Under the pieces are notes generated by a model. The model saw only the letters and a list, made by a program, of their open reading frames with translations, did no database searches and was not told the DNA's origin. A stretch of 64,000 nucleotides of DNA from Microstegium vimineum (lineage: Eukaryota; Streptophyta; Magnoliopsida; Poales; Poaceae), in NCBI GenBank assembly GCA_022036555.1, contig CM039130.1, positions 21,540,570 to 21,604,569 of the forward strand, in the 5' to 3' direction. The position numbers were made by a program, and so were the translations under genes. Shown in pieces: positions 10,797 to 21,900 of this stretch. Numbering within the stretch: position 1 is the first letter of the stretch; every line of letters starts with the position of its first letter.

Positions 10797-11629
10797 GATA
10801 AGGAAATCTTTTGTATCATAGTTCTTCCTTTGATTTTTATTTTGTCTTTTCTTTTGGTTCTTAGCTTCTTTTCATTGCATTTTTGCATCTCATTGCATTT
10901 GTAACATACTTCATTTTGAGCTTCATACCTATAGCCGATATAATGAATCTATGCTCTGTTTGAGGTGCTCTATGTGTCTATGGTGTTGCTTAACTTAGAC
11001 TCTCTTTAATCTCTTGATACACAATAGAGTTAAGTTAGAAAAGCTTTAAAACTGATTTCCATTCTTATGTCACCTCTGAAATGACACTAGCATTTGTAGG
11101 CTCTTTGGAGATCCCTTTTGGCTGTTTTGTATATAGCTTGTATCTATGGCTCTTCAATGAATCATTCACTTCCATTGAGCACCATGTTTAATCTTGATCT
11201 AAAATGAAGTAGCTCTATGAATAGTGAATTGACAAGATTGAGTTGGGTTTGCATATGTGAGCACTTCATTGTATCGAGACGACTTCCCATTGCACATTGG
11301 GTTGAACTTGAGCAATGTCGTGTATGACCGAAACCGGTGCTTTAAGCCCTTTGGCTTAGCCCGGTTGCTAAGTGGCATCACTTTGTTTACAACCACTCGC
11401 ATACACATATATTGTGCCTAAAACTGAATTTTGCTGCACAACTCGGAAAAATGAAAATCTTTAATTCGGCTTGGGTCATGTTATGATGTATGATGTTTGT
11501 TTGGGATAGTTCACTCGCTATACATGAGATAGTCTTAAGGTTGATCTTATCTCTTATGCCATGCTTAGATGTTTTTCAGTGGTGATATCCTTTCTATGCT
11601 CACACATGTAATCTTCTCTAAACTAGCTT
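10797..11629 (+). other. Long 3' noncoding spacer of the Copia element
   Basis: No coding region is supported. Sequence is mixed AT-rich with no clear repeat. It is contiguous with 16355-17038 once the nested solo LTR and one copy of its target duplication are removed. Long spacers between pol and the 3' LTR are typical of Sireviruses. Confidence 0.6.
11625..11629. repeat. Target site duplication AGCTT, left copy
   Basis: AGCTT here and at 16350-16354 exactly flank the TGTAACACCC...TTCCGTGACA unit. A perfect 5 bp duplication is the signature of LTR-retrotransposon integration. Confidence 0.92.
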
Positions 11630-12289
11630 TGTAACACCCTAGGTGTTAAGCTGGCATTGCATATCATTTCATGAGCATGAGCACAAGCATCATTGCATTC
11701 ATGCATTTACATGATCATATGAAATGATAAACCCTAGTGATCACCTTGTTTTTCATGTATGTATGTGTTAACCTACACCTAGCTTTGAGTGAGTTATACC
11801 TGTATAACCAAGTGCTTGATGTTTTGATCACTAATGACCACCTATAAATGCTTATGGATGATAATGGAACCATGCTTATGTTCATGATCAAGTCAAATTA
11901 AGCTTTCTAGGGTTTAAGCTTCTATGTTGACCCTAGGAACCTTTTTGCTTGACTTAAGAAATCAACCTTGTTAATGACCTTGTTTGACAAAGTGGGTTTA
12001 AGCAAAGTTGTAGAGTTTTTAATTCTGAACAAACTTTGTTTAACCACCTTGAGGTGATTTGGACCCTAACATACCCTAATTGGCCAATTAAGGCAGAATT
12101 GGGGGCTGTTTTTGTTCTCTGAAATTGCCTAAGTCATAATTGACTTTCAGTTTGAATGTTGCTATGTTTGAATGCTTGTAGTTTGAAATCTAGGTAGTTT
12201 CAGCTAAAACGAGTTACATCATAATTGGAGTTCAACTATAGCTCTATCTACTGATGTAATTGGTTGAAGCTGGTTTGCAGAGATTAGGG

Positions 12290-13240
12290 AGTTAATCGCG
12301 TTTCAAAATCGGCCGTCAGTCGGCCTGATGGCGTTTTCAAACGCAGAGGCAGAGCGCGCCGCTCGGTCGTGGCCGACCACGCCAGGCATCGCGCGCCACG
12401 TGTCAGCCGTACGCCGGCATTAGCCCCATGACGGCCGCGCTTGGATGCCCGCACACTCCATCGACCGACCGCGTCGCACACTCGCCTCACTCTCTCCCTC
12501 TCCCTTCTGCTTCACACGAGAGCACATCCGCGCCATTGCCGAGCAGCAGCACTGTCGCCGAGCTTGCTTATGCCACACACCACCGCATTGGCCGCCAAAA
12601 CGCAGCCACAACTTCGCCTTGCTCCGCTCCACAGTTTGCACCGACCAGTTGTCGCGCTAACCGCACAGGTGAGCCGGACCGAGCAACACCGCGGGCGCCA
12701 TTGGCAACCAAAGCTCCGTCGAGCTTTGCGCCGCCGTGGCCAGCCCAATCTCACCCCTCTCCCTCTCTTCTAGCTCTCGAACACGGTAGCTTAGAGATTA
12801 TAGATGCTCACCGAGGAGTCGGTTGAAGCGGTTAGGGTTAGGGTTCGCCGGAACGGGAACTCCGCCGCGCCGCCGTGAACTCGCCACCGTGTCGCTGTGC
12901 ATGTGGCCAAGCTCATCGGAGGGTTTGCATGGCCCCAATCCGGGCTAGATCGAACCCCTAGGGTTTCGTGTTGGTGTAGCCACTGCTAGCTTGGCCAGTA
13001 GAAGCTTGGGCCGGCCAGCGTAAGAGTCGCAGCGCCGCCGTGCCGCCATGGTCGCCGTCGAGCATGCTTTGGTGAACCTAGGGTACAACCAGCTACATGG
13101 TTCAATACGGGTTGCGTAGGGGAACACCACCGTGGGGTTGGTTTGGCCGGAAACCTCGCCGCCGGTGAAGGACCGACGGTCGAGCACCTCCAGTTCATCG
13201 GTTCTGTGGGGAAGAACCTGACCAGTGAGTCCCGCATGTC
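12290..13240 (+). other. GC- and CpG-rich island inside the Tekay LTR
   Basis: This stretch is much richer in GC and CpG than the rest of the LTR and has many overlapping frames open on both strands. None is supported as a gene. Its right part (13040-13220) is conserved in the inverted copy at 40340-40530. It may be the promoter-proximal region or transcribed leader of the element. Confidence 0.4.
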
Positions 13241-14415
13241 ATAGGCTCTAAGTGTTTTTCTGTTTTGTTCTTTTCAGTTTTGTTTGCTAACTTTGGAAAT
13301 GCCTAACTAATTCCAGAAAAATACTAAAAATGTGAAATAAGTTTTGTTAGCTTTGTTATGTTTTTCTCTATGCATGAAAAATATAATATGATCTAATGTT
13401 ACTGTTCTTTTGTGCTGTTTTAATAAAAATGGACAGCAAGCTTTATATGCTTAGTTTAACTTGTTTAATTCATAACTGGAGTTTGGTATGTGATAAAATT
13501 GTGGTTCTTGTTGTGTTAAGTTTCTCTTAGCATGCACTTCCCATGAAAAATGCTAAAGTGCAAGTAACCTTTAATTTAGTTGCATGATATATCTCTTTTG
13601 GTTAAATGCTTATTTAACAACATGCAATCTTGTTTTAGTTATTAAGTAAGTTATATGTATTTCCTGTGCTGGATAATTTTTGTACATGTGTTACTTTCTT
13701 AGTATGAACTAAGAAAAATATGAAATCTGTTGTTTCACACTTTTCAAATTGTTTAAGTAACAAATGTATAAAATATGTTTGTTCTCTCATCACCAGCAAA
13801 GTAATAATTTTAACTCATTTTTAAGTATGTTTTCTGTTGTTGGTGTGAATACCAAAGTGGTAGATAATTATGTGACCTTGCCTGTCTAATTTTATCATGA
13901 TTTTTGAATAGATGATTAAAGGCTTTACAACTGTTCTAAATTATAACTGAAATCTGTTAAACAGCTGAAACATGTTTTCTTGCTAGATTTGTTTGAGCTA
14001 CTTTAAATGGGTTTCAGCAGTAGCTATAATTGACTTTGTTGTAGATAACTTGCGCATCTACCTGGTGTTAAATTTGCACAGCCATAGCATGTTTAGTTTA
14101 GCCTGGGTACATTTTACAAGTTCAGCTATTAATTTGTGTTTTCCTGTTATCTCCCAAACAGCTTTGTCTGAAGTGACTGTTAGGCTAATTTAAAGTTGGA
14201 TCTAGCTGGAAAGTGTATGGAATGTTTTGTAGCAAATTTCGTAAGGTTTCCATAATATCTTAGTTTGTAAGTTTTGGTTGTGTGTAGCTCCAGCTACATA
14301 GTTTTCTGCCAGCTGCTGTTTTAAGTGTTTGTATGCCATGTTGTGCATGTTCCAAGTGGTGTATGTCTTTGTTGGTTAATTCAATAGCCTAAGGATAAAA
14401 CATGTTTAGTTGCAG

Positions 14416-14469
14416 GTGTTAGAGAGCTAACTAAGGAAGAAAAGCTCTACTACAGGTTGTTAGCTAAGG
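14416..14469 (+). CDS. Exon-like conserved coding block A inside Tekay LTR
   Basis: A 54 nt block is bounded by ttgcag (acceptor) and GG|GTAAGTG (donor). In the frame that begins two bases in, it reads VRELTKEEKLYYRLLAK. The inverted LTR copy has a block of the same length (39066-39119) reading VRMLTKYEKLYPRLLKK, with the acceptor kept and the donor GT changed to AT. Exact length and frame conservation in a diverged repeat suggests a real exon. No protein family is recognised. Confidence 0.4.
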
Positions 14470-14628
14470 GTAAGTGTTAACTTCTCTACAGGAGAAGAAA
14501 TTTGCACCTACTCGATGAACGAAATAAAATGATGTATAATACATTCATCATGAGCATTCATCCATGTGCATTAGGCATGTCTCATTCTTAGTATATGACT
14601 TGTCATATATCTATGTGGATCATCATAC

Positions 14629-14826
14629 ATGTATACATACATCCAGGATTGCCGGAGGGAGGAGTTCGGGGAATTGGACGGAGGAGCCCCACCAGAGATT
14701 CAAGCTCCAGGAGTTCCAGAAGAAGGAGAGCAGGGCCCTGAGCTTCCCGAGTGCCTGAACCACCTTCCCTCCACCTTTGTGAAAGGCAAGCCCCGAAGCA
14801 TTTATATACCTCCCTTACTCTATTAA
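14629..14826 (+). CDS. Conserved coding block B inside Tekay LTR
   Basis: The open frame from 14629 includes a 48-codon block starting EEFGELDGGAPPEIQ and ending STFVKGKPRSI. It is acidic and proline-rich. The inverted copy (minus strand, within 38657-38971) keeps the frame with the same skeleton: EFGE, EIQ, VPE, GEQ, ELPEC, NH, PSTF, KGKP. At least nine codons differ only at the third base. An acceptor-like ..tacatccag precedes it. How it joins block A is not clear: with the visible splice sites the phases do not match, so an extra exon or a different donor is needed. Confidence 0.4.
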   Translation: MYTYIQDCRREEFGELDGGAPPEIQAPGVPEEGEQGPELPECLNHLPSTFVKGKPRSIYIPPLLY

Positions 14827-16349
14827 AAGTATTTTACTTACAATGCCACCACTTGTTTGTGCATTACGTAATAGGAGTTGAATGAAACCCTTGTTGCATT
14901 ATATCTTCCTTGTCCAACAAAAAGAACCTTGTAGGCCCAGGATCGAAACCTCTGCTTAGCCCTGCTTAGACTGGTAGCATGGGTGGTCTACCATCCCCCA
15001 CAATGATAGGTGGTACTGGTCATGGTTGGCTATATTTGCTATCGTGGAAAATAACCTTGTGGAAGTAATAAATCGAGACCGGCGAACAAGGTGTTGTGAG
15101 CCACTTGACTTGGAGGTCTTGTGAGCGGGTTCTCTCTGCCTGTGTCGCTAGGCACTGGATCGTGGTTGGAGATCTGCCGAGATTGAACGCATGCCTCCTT
15201 CATAGCTGGCCGAATAACTGGTTTCGACCGCGAAGCCTAACTCTGTGGGTTCGGGCCGGAATCTCCCCCTACTTGGGTCATGAAGGACCGCGAGCGGCAT
15301 GCTAGACCATGGGCAAGTACCCTGATCGTCCTGGCCTGGCACCAAGGGCAGGCACTGCTTGAGAGACCTGGCTATCCGTGAATCGTTATTCATGCCTATA
15401 CATGGAGACCCGCAGGCTACCCGAACGATAGTGAAGGTGACCCGAATAAGTGTGCCGGCAAGCATACTTGGGTGTGATTGAGTAATAAACCTCCAGCTAG
15501 ATAGGAATTCGATTCGAATCGCGGTCTCTCCCCGTTAGTGAGAAACTTGAAAGATCTTCCTCCCACTGTAGAAACCTAAACTCTAATAAGTAACCAAAAG
15601 ATGGTTATATGGTTTTGATGCCAAGCACAATATGGTTATTATTGTTTGATAACTCAGTGATTGCTCCAGTGCAGGTGCTAATGGGATCTGATTAATCTTA
15701 CTTAATCCAATGCCAAATGATGTTTTACAATTATGAGAATACATGAGTAATTAGGAATGCTCTTTTATGAAAAAGTATGCTACCTCATGAGATCCACTGA
15801 TAAAGCCTTGCATAATCCTTGAAGTGTCTATGGTTATATATTTATCTCTCTGTCGGGTAAGTCTAGCTGAGTACAATTGAGTACTCAGGGTTTCTTTACC
15901 CTTGTTGCAGATGGCATGGTCTATTCTGGCTATTGTTAGGCGTGCCTCTATCCTACATGTGATGATGAGTGAAGGCCATGGGCAATGGTGGATCCTTATG
16001 TCTCTCCTTGTTGCTTTTGATGGGACTGTACTAAGCGTGGCACTATATTTTGCTTTAAAACAGTTTGCAAGAGGTGTTTGTGAAACAAGAACTTCCGCTA
16101 CTTTGATTTGAACTTGGTGTTGTAATAACACTACTTTAAAAGCTGTTGTAATATTATTTTGTTTTGAACTTATCATTGTGGATGCATGGTTACTGAATCT
16201 AGTGTACGATCTCAGGATGTTACTTATTGTGGTTGAGATCCTTCGAGATTTCAAGGACTACCAGGCTTATATGGGCTCTAGTGTGACAGTGTTGTCATAA
16301 ATGGTGACCATTACACTAGTGCTCTTATAGGTTGGGCGGTTCCGTGACA

Positions 16350-16354
16350 AGCTT
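16350..16354. repeat. Target site duplication AGCTT, right copy
   Basis: This is the partner of 11625-11629. It directly follows the LTR terminus GTTCCGTGACA. Confidence 0.92.
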
Positions 16355-17038
16355 CTAGAGTGATCTTTAGCTCAACCTGAGTCCTTGTTGAGTACTTGGA
16401 GCTTTAACTTATTCTCACAGGATCACATCACATAGAGCATCCTTTCATTGTTTTAGCTCTATGTATGAGGCTTTTGCACTCATTTGGCATACATGGCATT
16501 TGTGGCCGAAATCATGATCTTTGAGCTTTGATGAGTTTCATGTGTCAACAACGGGGAGAAAGATGTGCATTTTACTCTATTTTCAGCAATCTACCTTTGA
16601 GGGGGAGAAAACGTGCTTTTGTGAAAATCTTGCATTTTTGGCTCTTTTCACCCTTCTTGGTATCTTGACTGTGCATTTACCCAAGGGGAGTTCTTGCTAG
16701 ATGTGTTGAGCCTTTTCCTCTTCTAGAGGGTCTAGCTTGCCTTGTTGGCTCCGATAGGTTTCGATTGACATTTTGAGCTTTGAGAGTGTTTGATTGGTAT
16801 CTTTGGCTTGCTAGCGGTGTTAAGCCCATTTTCTGCCTCTTCTTGACGGCTAGCTCTGTTTTGTTTGGTTGTGTCGAGCCATTGCCCATGTCTTTAGGAA
16901 CAAAGTTTTGGATGTGTTTTGCTTCTCTCAAGTGACCCTGTTTTGGCCTTCTTAGCTTTTGGTCATTTGGAGAGCTTTACCTTGTGGCTCAAATCTGAAA
17001 TGCATGTGTGTTGACAATGCACTCATCAAGGGGGAGAT
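16355..17038 (+). other. Copia 3' spacer with multiple polypurine-like tracts
   Basis: This continues the spacer interrupted at 11629. Purine runs occur at about 16552 (cggggagaaaga), 16597 (gagggggagaaaa) and 17027-17038 (caagggggagat). The last is adjacent to the LTR and is the likely functional polypurine tract. No gene is supported. Confidence 0.65.
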
Positions 17039-18698
17039 TGCAAACACATGGTTGATATGTGCCCATGTTGTTTAGTTTTGTGATGAGTTGTTACCCAACA
17101 CTTGAGTGTTTCAGTTTGAGTGGTTCTACTAATCCTTTGCGAAAGCAAATGTGTGCCTATCTATCGGCTTGTGGTGTGCAGGTGCTAGGCCCGGAGATAG
17201 TGGTCAATGGCGTGGTGAAGGTCTAGTAGAGGCTTGCCGTGCCGATGGACTGAGAGCGGTGAAGGGAGGAAGCGGGGCTCAGACCAACGGACCAGGGGCA
17301 CCGGCGGACTAGCTGTAGTGGCTAGTGCTTGGCACTGGCGAGCGCGAGAAGACATGGAGGTAGACCGAGTCAAGACGGCGGACGAGTGGGTCAAGCATGA
17401 GGCTCATGGGACTCGAAGTCCGACCGGGTGAGGACAAGGTGGCTCGAGTCGAGTGGTTTGGTGGTTTGGGCCTCAAAACTTGGGGTTCAGTAGTTGAGCC
17501 CAAATCTACCGGTGGCGGGTTTCGCGGGTTTGGGCCTCAAAACCTGGGCGGAGCTTCCGAGGAAGCAGGGATGGCATGTGGCGGAATCCTGGAGGTTGCG
17601 TCGAGACGACGGCAAGTCCAGGCAGGAAGCGAGACCGTCCAAATCCAGATGCGGTGGAAATATCTTCGACTTGGATTACAGTGTCTTAGAACTAGGTAAT
17701 TCAGTGTATCTAGGGGGCGATTTGGGAAATGTCCAAAGCGCCGTTAAGTAGGGGATGAAGGGGTATCCTCATCCCATCTCTTGTACACTTCTTCTTCCAC
17801 CTCCCACCTCCTAGGTCCTCCCCTACCTCTAGGAGTTCTTGCTTGAGATCCATTATATCTCCCATGTAAAACAAGATTTTGGTAAAGAAAGGAGGTCGTA
17901 ACCTCCTTGTCTCCTCCGGGAGTCAGTTGAGAATCCGTTTGCGTTTGCATTTTGGCTTGTTCTCCACTCCGTTTTGCTCGTTCATCTTTGATTCATGAAC
18001 ATGTGAGGGAAGGATGGACTAGATCCTGCAAGAGTAGAGTCACATCTACCTCAGACACCTCCCCAAAAAGTTTGGATTTGATCGGAGTTGAAACGAACAA
18101 GTTCCGGCGTTTTTCGTGTGATCCGCGTTGTTTTCAGGGGCAACAGACGCTGGCAATGGACGCTGCATTCTACCCATCGGACGATGCCTTCTCCCGGGCC
18201 GAGCGTCCGTTGCCGGGGCTGTTTCAGGCTGTTTTTTTGGTGCAATGAACGCTGGCATCGGACTCAGTCCGTCGCCCTTCGGAGCGTTCGTCGCCCCTCT
18301 GTGACAGCGTTCGTCGCTCACTGTTTTGGCCGTATCTCTCTCGTCCGGACTCCGAAATGAGTTCCGTTTGTTGCGTTGGTTTTGTTATCATGCAAGGAAC
18401 TTGGTAAAGCACTTTTGAGACCAGTTATCATGAGTATTTTTGGGTAAGCTCTCTTCTCTTCCCTTTAGGGTTTGAGAGTCTCACTATCGATGTCTCGGCT
18501 TGAGTTTTTTGTTTCCGGAAGATCCGTTGTACCTCTTGGTCATCACCAAAGGTATCCACTCTCTCTAGGGTTGTGATCTTTCTATGTGAGTAAGCTTGCT
18601 TGTTGGGGTTGTTTTTGAGAAGAGTGGCCCGAATATTTTGGAAAGAAATTTGAGGCTCTCATTCGCCCCCCCTTCTGGTCGCCATTCTCGGTCCTTCA
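17039..18698 (+). repeat. 3' LTR of the Copia element
   Basis: The LTR begins TGCAAACACATGG right after the purine tract and ends ...GGTCCTTCA at 18698. That ending resembles the end of the Sirevirus LTR elsewhere in this window (C-run then GTCCTTACA). Length is 1660 bp. No second copy is in the window, so the boundaries rest on the TG...CA ends and the purine tract. The middle part (17180-17640) is GC-rich. Confidence 0.7.
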
Positions 18699-18793
18699 AT
18701 CTTTATGCTTGATTTATACTTTGAGAATAGCATAGTTATGTTTACTTTCATCCTTTACTCGAGGACGAGCAAAGATGTAAGTATGGGGGATCT
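18699..18793 (+). other. 3' end of a Gypsy internal region with polypurine tract
   Basis: Only the last 95 bp before an LTR remain. They end with 'gaggacgagcaaagatgtaa' and a purine tract gtatgggggatct. The same block, inverted, lies beside the LTRs ending at 1341 and 63926. It shows that the following LTR is a 3' LTR of a plus-strand Athila-like element whose coding part is gone. Confidence 0.75.
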
Positions 18794-20357
18794 TGTTGAT
18801 GCTAAGAATGACATACTTTTACATACTCAAAATACCGTCAACATCCTTGGATTCAAGGGTAGAATAACACTACATGAACATATTTATTACTAATAAGTTC
18901 CACATGTACTTGGATAGACTTTGTTTATAGGGAATGACATTTCAGGACAATCAAGGATGCTGGAAGCTCCTTGGGCACATCTCTTGATGTGTGATTGGAG
19001 CCAAACTCGAGAACCTCTGTACCATGAGACTCCTAGCACATCCAGGAGCTCCCACAAGAAACCCTGGCTCCAAAGGAGCCAACCTATGGTCGCCCAATCG
19101 TGGTTTGAACCCTTTTGGCTAGCCAAGCTAGCATGATCCATTGCAAAGCTATTCCATCCCTTGGATGCAATTCATTCAACGCTCCAGATAAAGTGCACAA
19201 GGATCCATGGGCCCACATCAAGAGAACTAGCATGACAAACACCCCAGATGAGGCAACCAAGCTCCATGATAGGTGGGACCACCTTCTAGAAGGTGGTGGT
19301 GGGCCTAAGGCCCCTAGGGGGGTCGGTCGATATCCTAAAGGGGGCTACCACCTCCCACTAGGTCCCTGACCAGTGGGGACTCCTTCTAGAAGGCCTAGGA
19401 TGGCCCACAGGTCATAGGGGGTCGGCCGATACCCCTAAGTACCCTCTGAAGCTCCTAGTGACTCCCCATCACATTTCCCAGATGTTGGATCCAAAGGCCA
19501 AGGATGGAGCTCTCCTGGATCGCAAACATGGCACTGGAGTAGCCCCTACTCCACCTTGGGCTATAAATACCCCTTTAGGCCTTCACTCTCATTCATGACA
19601 CATTGGAGGAAACCACTCTCTAGTAGCTTTAGCAAAGCTCTGCTGTAGTGCTATGCTAGTTGGAAGAGAGTGAGGAGAGCCTGGAGGAGAGCCGGGCCTG
19701 TCTAGTGTCTTCTCCGAGCTGTACCTCAGCGGATGCGATCCTCTTGTAAGTTATACACATGTAAGTGATACATCTGAGTTCTTTATAGTATTTGATATTC
19801 TAATTCTAGCATAGCTGTTATACAACTTTTCGCGCTTGTTCATCGCTTTACTTTAAGTAGAGTGCTTTAGCCTTTAGCTGGGGTTAAAGTAGTAAGAATA
19901 GTGTAGACGTGGTGCCTAGACTAGATCTTGCCTTTGTAAACCGCTTATGGCATGGATTGTTTGTGGTAGCTAGCAGGTGGTGACAGCCATGTCTAGTCTT
20001 TGTATTCCACCATGTGTGTAACATAAGTTCTTAAAAGGTAGGGCCTCAATACAACATGATGGCGCGGTCTGGTAGGAGTTTTACCTGCTACTGATCTATC
20101 CCATTGCCTCCTACAAGAGAAGGGCTGATAAAGCCAGTATAACCAGCTTTGCCTTGTTAGATATCTTTGCCATAAAGAACCTCTCAACCCAAATATCATA
20201 GTCTCCCTTGTCTCATCATAGGACAACCTTGATCACTAGTTAATTCACTTCTCGTTCTCTGTGGAAAATACGATAACTGAAATACTCCTGGATAAAGCTA
20301 CACTTGACAACCGTACGCTTGCGGTCTTTTACTCGTTTGCCACTTCTGGTGTCAACA
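18794..20357 (+). repeat. Athila-like 3' LTR, type A
   Basis: TGTTGA at the start and TCAACA at 20357 form perfect 6 bp inverted ends; length is 1564 bp. A TATA box CTATAAATA is at 19561-19569. The U3 part around 19260-19450 matches 360-500 and 63360-63540 in inverted orientation. The LTR is followed at once by a truncated LTR of type B with no polypurine or primer site between, so it was inserted into that LTR or joined to it by deletion. Confidence 0.85.
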
Positions 20358-21329
20358 GAGCCCGACTTAGAGGGCCGGCCAACATGGGCCCATACCGGGC
20401 GGCACCCCCTGGGCCCGCCTACCGTTGCCTTCTATAAGCTTCCTCCACCGCCTTAGAGGAGTCATCTAGGCCCTACGTTAAGTCGGTTTGATCCAACAAC
20501 CATTGTTCATCCCATCGAGCTATAAATAGAGCCCTAACCCCCCTCCTAGAGCCAAGCCAGATCAGAAGCTCAAGAGCATGAAGCCCTAATTCCTATCTAG
20601 TATATCTAGGCCAACAATCAAGAGAGATTAGATCTATGTAGATCTAGCTCTATTTAGATATTAGAGATTTAGAGTTGGAGAGTGTAGTTCTGGAGGAGTT
20701 CCGGCCTGTCGGTGCTTCTTCATTGCTGTATTCTTTGGGATTAGATCCTCTCGCCTAGGATTTGCATTCTGAGATACCTTGGCAGTCAACTTCTGGTTCA
20801 AGTAAGAAATATTATCCTTATTGTTCTTTATGTTTGCAACTCTTCTTGAGTGCTTTGATCTTGATGGCCTCTTGATTAAATTAGTAATTTGTAGTGTAGG
20901 CGTGGTGCCTAGGCTAGGTTTACTTGTGAATGTCCCCTGATTTTCTGGATAACGGTAGCTCGCGTAGGTGACTACGTTGATTCCTCTGTAGTCCGTTTCC
21001 CGTAATAGGTTTGGCAGGCATATAGGTTCTTGGTAGGAGAGAACTCTATTTTCTGCTCCTATTTAAGTCATCGCCCTCAAAGATCATAAAAGATAATGCT
21101 TACCTAGTGACCAGAACTAGATAGTCCTTGGTTCTTTCTCCTCTTATCAATAGTTATCTATACTTGTTTGTGAAACAGGTTAAGTTAATATAGACTTAGT
21201 CTTTCTCATAACACCATTCCTTTGGGTTCGATATTTAAAACTGGGTTATCTCGGTGAAGTGCTACATCGGTATATATCTGTGCGCTTGCGGATAATTAAT
21301 TTACTCATTTGCTCTAAGAAATATCAATA
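20358..21329 (+). repeat. Athila-like LTR, type B, 5'-truncated
   Basis: This is the inverted homologue of 528-1110. It has a TATA box CTATAAATAG at 20520-20529, the leader '...attcctatctag...' and the 3' part ending AAATATCAATA at 21329. The usual end in this family is ...AAATACCAACA (inverted at 40546 and 62228), so the terminus has decayed by C-to-T changes. It interrupts the Tekay integrase that begins at 21330 on the other strand. Confidence 0.75.
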
Positions 21330-21900
21330 GTTAGTTCCAAGCTGCTTGTGCAGATGTTCCCAAAAATGAGCTGTAAACTGTGGTCCTCTATCTGACACTA
21401 TGGTTCTTGGTACACCATGCAAGCAAACTATGTGAGTGATATACATCTCTACATACTCATAAGGTCTGTTAGTTGTACGAACTGGTATGAAGTGAGCTGA
21501 CTTTGTTAGACGATCCACGATTACCCATATAGAGTCATGCCCTCTCTGAGTAGGTGGAAGCCCTGTGATAAAATCCATAATGATTTCTTCCCACTTCCAT
21601 CCTAGAACTAACAAAGGTTGTAGGAGTCCAGTGGGTTTCATGTGTACCGCCTAAACCCTACAACACACATCACATCTTGCCACGAATGCGGCAATTTCCT
21701 TTTTCATTTTTGTCCACCAAAAACGCTGCTTTAGATCATGATACATCTTGCCACTACCTGTGTGTATAGATAACTTAGAGGAATGAGCTTCCTCCATGAT
21801 TTGATTACTTAACTCTGTATCCTTAGGTACAACAAGACGGTCTTGGAACCATAGGATCCCATTCTCATCAAGCCTAAAGCACTGAGATCCTTCAGCCTTC
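21330..21900 (-). pseudogene. Chromovirus integrase, truncated
   Basis: The zinc module (H-x-H at HTGSGKMYHDLKQRFWW, then CDVC) ends at a TAG (21651-21653). The core follows with D (MDFITGLP) and D (VSDRGPQF). The catalytic Glu and everything after HKQLGTN are lost at the junction with the Athila-like LTR at 21329/21330. The protein cannot be active. Confidence 0.88.

Larger units (their letters stand above)
11630..16349 (+). mobile_element. Tekay/Del-like chromovirus solo LTR, 4720 bp
   Basis: It starts TGTAACACCCTAGG and ends GGGCGGTTCCGTGACA, flanked by the 5 bp duplication AGCTT. Its 3' part (about 13000-16349) is the inverted homologue of 37173-40545, which sits beside the Tekay primer-binding site, so the family is assigned. 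With no internal region, it arose by recombination between two LTRs. Internal layout: a GC-rich block (about 12290-13240), an AT-rich stretch, two exon-like coding blocks (14416-14469 and 14629-14826), a structured GC-richer part (15060-15460) and a splice-acceptor-like ttgttgcag at about 15902-15910. LTRs of 3-5 kb are usual in this lineage. Confidence 0.9.
8080..18698 (+). mobile_element. Ty1/Copia element (Sirevirus-like), 5'-truncated, with nested Tekay solo LTR
   Basis: The Copia domain order integrase, reverse transcriptase, RNase H is present at 8080-10796. A long noncoding 3' region and a 3' LTR (17039-18698) follow. Several purine tracts of the form gggggag.. before the LTR and the long spacer are Sirevirus features. 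The 5' LTR, gag and protease are missing. A 4.7 kb Tekay solo LTR is inserted at 11630-16349. Confidence 0.85.

Noticed and set aside
12828..12846. Telomere-like gttagggttagggttc
   Set aside because: Only about two units, in a GC-rich leader-like part of an LTR. Such telo-box motifs are common near plant promoters and do not indicate an interstitial telomere.
12284..13240. Many overlapping ORFs of 60-130 codons on both strands
   Set aside because: They follow from high GC with few stops. No conserved motif is seen, and frames are not kept in the inverted LTR copy.
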